Shown one piece after another: positions 60,425-64,000 of a stretch of 64,000 nucleotides of DNA. The notes beneath the pieces are model-generated. The model did no database searches. It saw only the letters and a list, made by a program, of their open reading frames with translations, and was not told the DNA's origin. A program made the translations under genes and the position numbers. Every line of letters begins with the position of its first letter. Position 1 is the stretch's first letter. This stretch comes from Micromonospora carbonacea (lineage in GTDB: Bacteria > Actinomycetota > Actinomycetes > Mycobacteriales > Micromonosporaceae). The stretch is taken from positions 6,306,501 to 6,370,500 of the forward strand of contig NZ_JACHMZ010000001.1 in the NCBI RefSeq assembly GCF_014205165.1, read 5' to 3'.

Positions 60425-60697
60425 CTACTCCTGCTCCTCGGCCTGACCGGCCACGTACTCGGTGAGCGTCCCGATCGTCTCGAAGTGACGGGGCTCGAAG
60501 GTGTCCGGGTCGAACTCGACCCCGAACTCGTCCTCCAGCTTCATCAGCAGCTCGAGGATGCTCGTCGAGTCCAGACCGAGGTCGTCGACGATGCGCTTGT
60601 CGGCGCTCAGCGCGCCGACGTCGCGTCGGATCATCTCCGCGAGCGTGTCGACCACACGGCTGTGCGCCTGCGTCAGGGCGGCTTCGGTGTTCGTCAT
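60425..60697 (-). CDS. Acyl carrier protein
   Basis: A 90-residue ACP with the phosphopantetheine Ser at S44 in DLGLDSTSILELLMKLEDEF. It sits between the PLP decarboxylase and MATE genes, 26 bases after the decarboxylase. By analogy with BtrI of butirosin, it probably carries an amino-acid thioester acted on by the upstream ligase and decarboxylase. Confidence 0.93.
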   Translation of the reverse strand: MTNTEAALTQAHSRVVDTLAEMIRRDVGALSADKRIVDDLGLDSTSILELLMKLEDEFGVEFDPDTFEPRHFETIGTLTEYVAGQAEEQE

Positions 60698-60723
60698 GCC
60701 TGTGCCTTTCCGGAAGGAGGGGT

Positions 60724-62013
60724 TCAGGGGATGGAGGCGGAGGGCACCCCGGGTGCCCGCTCGTACAGGCGCTGGCGGTCGACGATGTCGGCGGGCCGGT
60801 CCCGATCCCTGATCAGGTACGGCCGACCGGCGTCGACCAGCACCTCGGCCGGATGGCCGTGGCTGAGGAACAGCACCGGTGAGGCGCTGGGCCCGTAGGC
60901 GCCCGAGCGCAGCACCCCGAGCAGGTCGCCGGGGCGCAGCGGCGGCAGCGGGGTGTGCGTGGACAGGGTGTCGTTCGGGGTGCACAACAGGCCGGTGACC
61001 CGCCAGTTCGGGGCCGGTTCGGTCGCCTCCCGGCCGAGCAGCCGGATCGGGAAGTCCCGCTTGACGAACGAGCCGACGCCGACCGCCGCCATGTGGTGGT
61101 GGGTCCCGCCGTCGGTCACCGCGAACCACTCGCCCATGGACTCCTTGACCTGGCGGACGCGCACCAGATAGGTGCCCGACTCGGCGGTGAGGAAGCGGCC
61201 GAGCTCGGTGAACAGCCGGGTCCGCGGGTGCCGGGCCCGGAAGGCCGCGAACGCGGGGTTGACGAGGTCGGCGAGCCGGCGCAGGTCCAGGTCGCGTTCG
61301 CCGTCGAAGTAGGCGACCCCGAGACCGCCGCCCACGTCCACCGTCTCCAGCTCGAAGCCCAGCCGCTCGGCGACCCGTTCGGCCAGGTCGAGGATGCGGG
61401 TGGTGTTCTCGGCGGCCACCTCCTCGGCCAGGATGCGGGTCCCCATGTAGACGTGCACGCCGATCAGCCGGACGTTCCGCAGCCCGGCCACCCGGGGCGC
61501 AGCCTCCAGCGCCTGTTCCTCGTCGATGCCGAACTGGCGTGGCTTGCCGCTCATCGTGAGCCGCGAACCCTTGACGGTGAAGGACGGGTTGATCCGCAGC
61601 ACGACCCGGGCGACGGTGTCGCGCCGGGCCGCGAGCGCGTCGATCTCGGCCAGCTCGCCCCACGACTCGCAGACGATGGCGTGCACCCCGGTGGCCAGGC
61701 AGGCGTCGATCTCCTGGGCGGACTTGCCCGGTCCCAGGAAGATGGTGTCCTCCGCAGCGACCCCGGCCCGGCCGGCGATCAGCAGCTCGGCCAGTGACGA
61801 CACCTCGGCTCCGGCCCCGAGCGACCGCAGCACCGCGCAGATCGACACGTTCGGGTTCGCCTTCAGGGAGAACAGGATCCCCACCTCGGGGTGCAGCACC
61901 TCGCGCAGTTGCCGGTAGCGCTCGCGCAGCACGTCGGCGTCGTAGACGTACAGCGGCGTGCCGAACTCGCGGGCCAGGTCGGTGACGGCCAGACCGCCGA
62001 TGGTGTCGGTCAT
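60724..62013 (-). CDS. Fold-type III PLP amino-acid decarboxylase (BtrK/LysA-like)
   Basis: A 429-residue alanine-racemase-fold decarboxylase. The PLP Lys is in GILFSLKANPNVSICAVLRS (about 50); the phosphate-binding glycines are in ETVDVGGGLGVAYFDGERD; the late active-site region has LCTPNDTLSTH. Relatives decarboxylate diaminopimelate, ornithine/arginine or carrier-bound glutamate (BtrK). Its place between an ATP-grasp ligase and an ACP favours the carrier-bound reaction. ATG 62011-62013 overlaps the ligase stop by 4 nt. Confidence 0.93.
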   Translation of the reverse strand: MTDTIGGLAVTDLAREFGTPLYVYDADVLRERYRQLREVLHPEVGILFSLKANPNVSICAVLRSLGAGAEVSSLAELLIAGRAGVAAEDTIFLGPGKSAQEIDACLATGVHAIVCESWGELAEIDALAARRDTVARVVLRINPSFTVKGSRLTMSGKPRQFGIDEEQALEAAPRVAGLRNVRLIGVHVYMGTRILAEEVAAENTTRILDLAERVAERLGFELETVDVGGGLGVAYFDGERDLDLRRLADLVNPAFAAFRARHPRTRLFTELGRFLTAESGTYLVRVRQVKESMGEWFAVTDGGTHHHMAAVGVGSFVKRDFPIRLLGREATEPAPNWRVTGLLCTPNDTLSTHTPLPPLRPGDLLGVLRSGAYGPSASPVLFLSHGHPAEVLVDAGRPYLIRDRDRPADIVDRQRLYERAPGVPSASIP

Positions 62014-63407
62014 GCCGCACCGCCGACCAGCTCGGCGACGCGCTCGCCCACCCGCCGGTCCAGTTCGGCGACCTCGTCGGCCGAGCGGCCGACGACCATG
62101 CCGTAGAGCCGGCCGTCGAACGTCGGGTGCGCCGCTCCGTCGCGGCCGTCGCCGGGTGCCGGGGCGGCCGCGTTCACGGTGGCGAAGTTGTTCACCAGGA
62201 AGCCGACGCCGCTGCGGCGCTCGAACTGCAGTTCGCCCAGCACCGACCGCAGCCGGTGGAAGGCCACCGGCTGGCGCAGCCGCAGCGGGTAGTGCCGGGC
62301 CAGCGCGATCGCGTCCGGCGGGATCAGCCGCTCCTGGATGCCCACCTGGTAGGTCGACATGTTGTTCCGGGCGTTGATCTCCACCAACGGGTAGAGCCGG
62401 CCGTCGGGATCGATCATGGCGTCGATCCCGGCCACGCCGAAGTAACCGTCGCGGTGCAGCCGCGCGCCGACCGCGACGGCGACCTCGGCCAGCTCGGCGG
62501 CCTGCGCCCGGGACAACCGGGCCGGGATGCGGTGGCCCTTGTGGATCCCGCCCTCGGTGATCGCCTCCTTGACGAAGTCGAGGTGGACGGCACCGTCGCG
62601 GCCGACCGTCACCTGGTAGTTGAGGTCGGTCTCCTTGGCCACCCACTCCTCGACGACGACGTCGGCCCGGCTGCAACCGGCTCGTCGTTCCCGGGCCAGG
62701 ATCATCCGGCACAGCCGCTCGAACCGACGGACGTCGTCCACCAGGGTGATGCCCCGCCCGGACACCCCGAGGGCGTCCTTCACGGCGAACCGGTGGCCGG
62801 CGGCGAGCAGCTCGGCGACCGGACCGGCGACCTTCTCCAGCTCGTCGAGCGTTTCACAGGCCCACCCCGTCGGCTGGCGCAGGCCCAGCTCGTCGCCGAC
62901 GCGTCGGCTGTAGATCTTGCTGTTCACCCGGATGCACAGCCGGGCGTCCGGCGCGCCCAGGGGCAGGCCGGTGGCCTCGGCCAGCTTCTCCTCCACCGCG
63001 GAGACGCCGTGCGGCCACAGCCGCGCGCCACCGGCGGCGAGCCGGCGCAGCTCGTCGACCAGCCGGGAGTCGGCCAGCGCGTCCTCGGTGACGGTCTGCT
63101 GGGCATCCTGGGAGCCGCAGGCCAGCACCCGCGGCACCGGGAGTTCGAGCTCGTGCAGGTAGGCCAGGTAGTCCGGATCCGGGGCCGCCTTGAGGACCAC
63201 GGTGTCGCCCGCGTCGCCGAGCAGCAGCGCGAACTCGTCCATCCGGTTCACCACGGCGCGGCTGCCCGCCGAGGACAGCCGCGGCAGGCCCGGCTGTTCC
63301 CGGGCCCACTGGTCCTCGACCTCGAAGTTGCCGAGCAGCACCAGTGGCCCCGGCGCACCGAGCGCGGACCGAATCCGTCCGAGGAAATCTGGTGGAGTCT
63401 CCGCCAC
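62010..63407 (-). CDS. ATP-grasp ligase (BtrJ-like)
   Basis: A 465-residue ATP-grasp enzyme joining a carboxylate to an acceptor via acyl-phosphate. It shows FAVKDALGVSGRGITLVDDV (ATP loop), VVVEEWVAKETDLNYQVTV and the metal-binding YPLVEINARNNMSTYQVGI. With the decarboxylase and ACP that follow, it matches the order BtrJ-BtrK-BtrI, in which glutamate is loaded onto the ACP. GTG 63405-63407 is chosen; a TTG 8 codons earlier is also possible, and neither has a strong ribosome binding site. It is the first gene of the ten-gene operon. Confidence 0.88.
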   Translation of the reverse strand: MAETPPDFLGRIRSALGAPGPLVLLGNFEVEDQWAREQPGLPRLSSAGSRAVVNRMDEFALLLGDAGDTVVLKAAPDPDYLAYLHELELPVPRVLACGSQDAQQTVTEDALADSRLVDELRRLAAGGARLWPHGVSAVEEKLAEATGLPLGAPDARLCIRVNSKIYSRRVGDELGLRQPTGWACETLDELEKVAGPVAELLAAGHRFAVKDALGVSGRGITLVDDVRRFERLCRMILARERRAGCSRADVVVEEWVAKETDLNYQVTVGRDGAVHLDFVKEAITEGGIHKGHRIPARLSRAQAAELAEVAVAVGARLHRDGYFGVAGIDAMIDPDGRLYPLVEINARNNMSTYQVGIQERLIPPDAIALARHYPLRLRQPVAFHRLRSVLGELQFERRSGVGFLVNNFATVNAAAPAPGDGRDGAAHPTFDGRLYGMVVGRSADEVAELDRRVGERVAELVGGAA

Positions 63408-63751
63408 GTGTCCCGTCCCGTCTGCGTGCAAGCTGCCGGATGACGCCGATCAACATAGGCACTCGGTGCGATCCGGGGTAAGGACGGGAAGCGCGCACTT
63501 CCGAACCCGGCTGATCGGGTATGGCCGCCGGTCGCGCCGGACCATCGCCCGAATGTGTGCCCCGCACGACCGGGGGTGGTCTCGCCTGCGCTGCGTAGCA
63601 TGGCCGGGGAAGAGTCGAGCCAATTGGTTCGAGGCTTGCCCAGGATGCCGAAACGGCGTCCTCACCGGCCACGGGTGCCTAAAGGCGATACCGATTCCTC
63701 GTATCCGGGCGGTCGGAGCACAACCACCAACCGGACGCGGGAGCAATTTCT
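63408..63751. other. Divergent promoter region, no gene
   Basis: About 340 bases between the ATP-grasp gene (minus) and the radical SAM gene (plus). No supported ORF; the AT content rises near 63620-63760. It likely holds both promoters. Confidence 0.5.
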
Positions 63752-64000
63752 GTGAATGATTCGGAGAAACGTCGCCTTCGCCACGCGCTGGTCCGCGCGA
63801 ACATTGCCATTCGCGCTGGACGCCCACTCTACCCCGAATACAACAATGTATTCCTGCGCACCTACCCGGTGACCTTCGGCGCCCCCCGGATCGAATACCA
63901 GATGTATCAGTTCTGGTTCCGCACCCGAGGCTGCACGTACGATCGGGCCGGCCAATGCAGCATGTGCAACTACGGCATCGGCCCCGAAATCCGCCCGGAG
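63752..64000 (+). CDS. Radical SAM enzyme, N-terminal part (runs off the window)
   Basis: GTG 63752-63754 follows GGGAG at 8 bases and opens a frame that continues to the window end (83 codons). Residues 59-71 read GCTYDRAGQCSMC, a C-x7-C-x2-C cluster followed by NYGIG. This is the iron-sulfur motif of Elp3-like and RaSEA/TIGR01210-like radical SAM proteins rather than the common C-x3-C-x2-C. The chemistry is unknown. It is divergent from the ATP-grasp operon and probably belongs to the same cluster. Confidence 0.8.
   Translation, partial: MNDSEKRRLRHALVRANIAIRAGRPLYPEYNNVFLRTYPVTFGAPRIEYQMYQFWFRTRGCTYDRAGQCSMCNYGIGPEIRPE

Noticed and set aside
1..64000. CRISPR arrays, tRNA and rRNA genes
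   Set aside because: No regularly spaced repeats and no tRNA-like or rRNA-like sequence were noticed on reading; a tRNAscan or CRISPR finder run would settle this.

Overview
The window is high-GC DNA with short leader-coupled genes, frequent GTG starts and many 4-nt stop/start overlaps. Gene content (actinobacterial cobalamin riboswitches, secreted cellulase with CBM2, SCO2322-like proteins, a large biosynthetic cluster) points to a filamentous actinomycete, most likely Micromonosporaceae. That placement is inference from gene families, not from an rRNA or marker gene.

Region A (1-6.1 kb) is a decayed mosaic. It holds the 3' end of a DUF4173-like gene, an ISL3 transposase fragment, an intact cold-shock gene with a terminator in its leader, a truncated anti-sigma-type ATPase, a MerR regulator, a sigma-factor tail fragment, an intact UGT-type glycosyltransferase, a dead IS3 transposase and the C-terminal half of a Wadjet JetD-like protein.

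Region B (6.1-17.4 kb) is a cobalamin regulon on the minus strand. From upstream to downstream it contains a B12 riboswitch and metE, then a second riboswitch with a secreted alpha/alpha-barrel protein and a small SCO2322/DUF4430-like protein. A third riboswitch follows with an LPTTG-anchored barrel protein, a membrane-anchored SCO2322-like protein and the T, A and S parts of an ECF transporter. A fourth riboswitch lies at the end with no gene behind it. The barrel plus small beta-domain pair resembles the two halves of animal transcobalamin/intrinsic factor, so I read this as a two-tier B12 capture and import system beside the B12-independent methionine synthase it makes dispensable.

Region C (17.4-29 kb) is mixed. 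It has pieces of an acyl-CoA dehydrogenase, a membrane transporter and a nitrate reductase, two secreted T4-lysozyme-like (GH24) paralogues around a GAF-LuxR gene, a double-AAA CbxX/EccA-type ATPase, and a TetR-controlled operon (SDR, frameshifted enoyl-CoA hydratase, tetR) with three TGAC-N3-GTCA palindromes upstream. Region D (29-34 kb) encodes a secreted Fn3 protein, a membrane metallophosphoesterase and a GH5-CBM2 cellulase, two of them with clear terminators.

Region E (34.3-64 kb, open at the right edge) is a biosynthetic gene cluster. A plus-strand operon (nucleotidyltransferase, adenylate-forming ligase, NDP-sugar dehydrogenase, SDR, GT4, DegT aminotransferase, glycoside hydrolase, zinc ADH) looks like amino-sugar formation and transfer. 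A ten-gene minus-strand operon (ATP-grasp ligase, type III PLP decarboxylase, ACP, MATE exporter, KAS III, Cys-less KAS-like partner, short and full acyl-CoA dehydrogenases, PCP, transglutaminase-like enzyme) looks like a carrier-bound amino-acid pathway similar in logic to butirosin BtrI/BtrJ/BtrK, with amide formation by an AdmF-like enzyme. A UvrA paralogue, an aldehyde dehydrogenase preceded by a hidden 38-codon ORF, a second transglutaminase-like gene, an amidase, a stand-alone condensation domain, a LuxR regulator and the start of a radical SAM gene complete it. The product is not recognisable; the UvrA paralogue suggests, but does not prove, a DNA-damaging compound.
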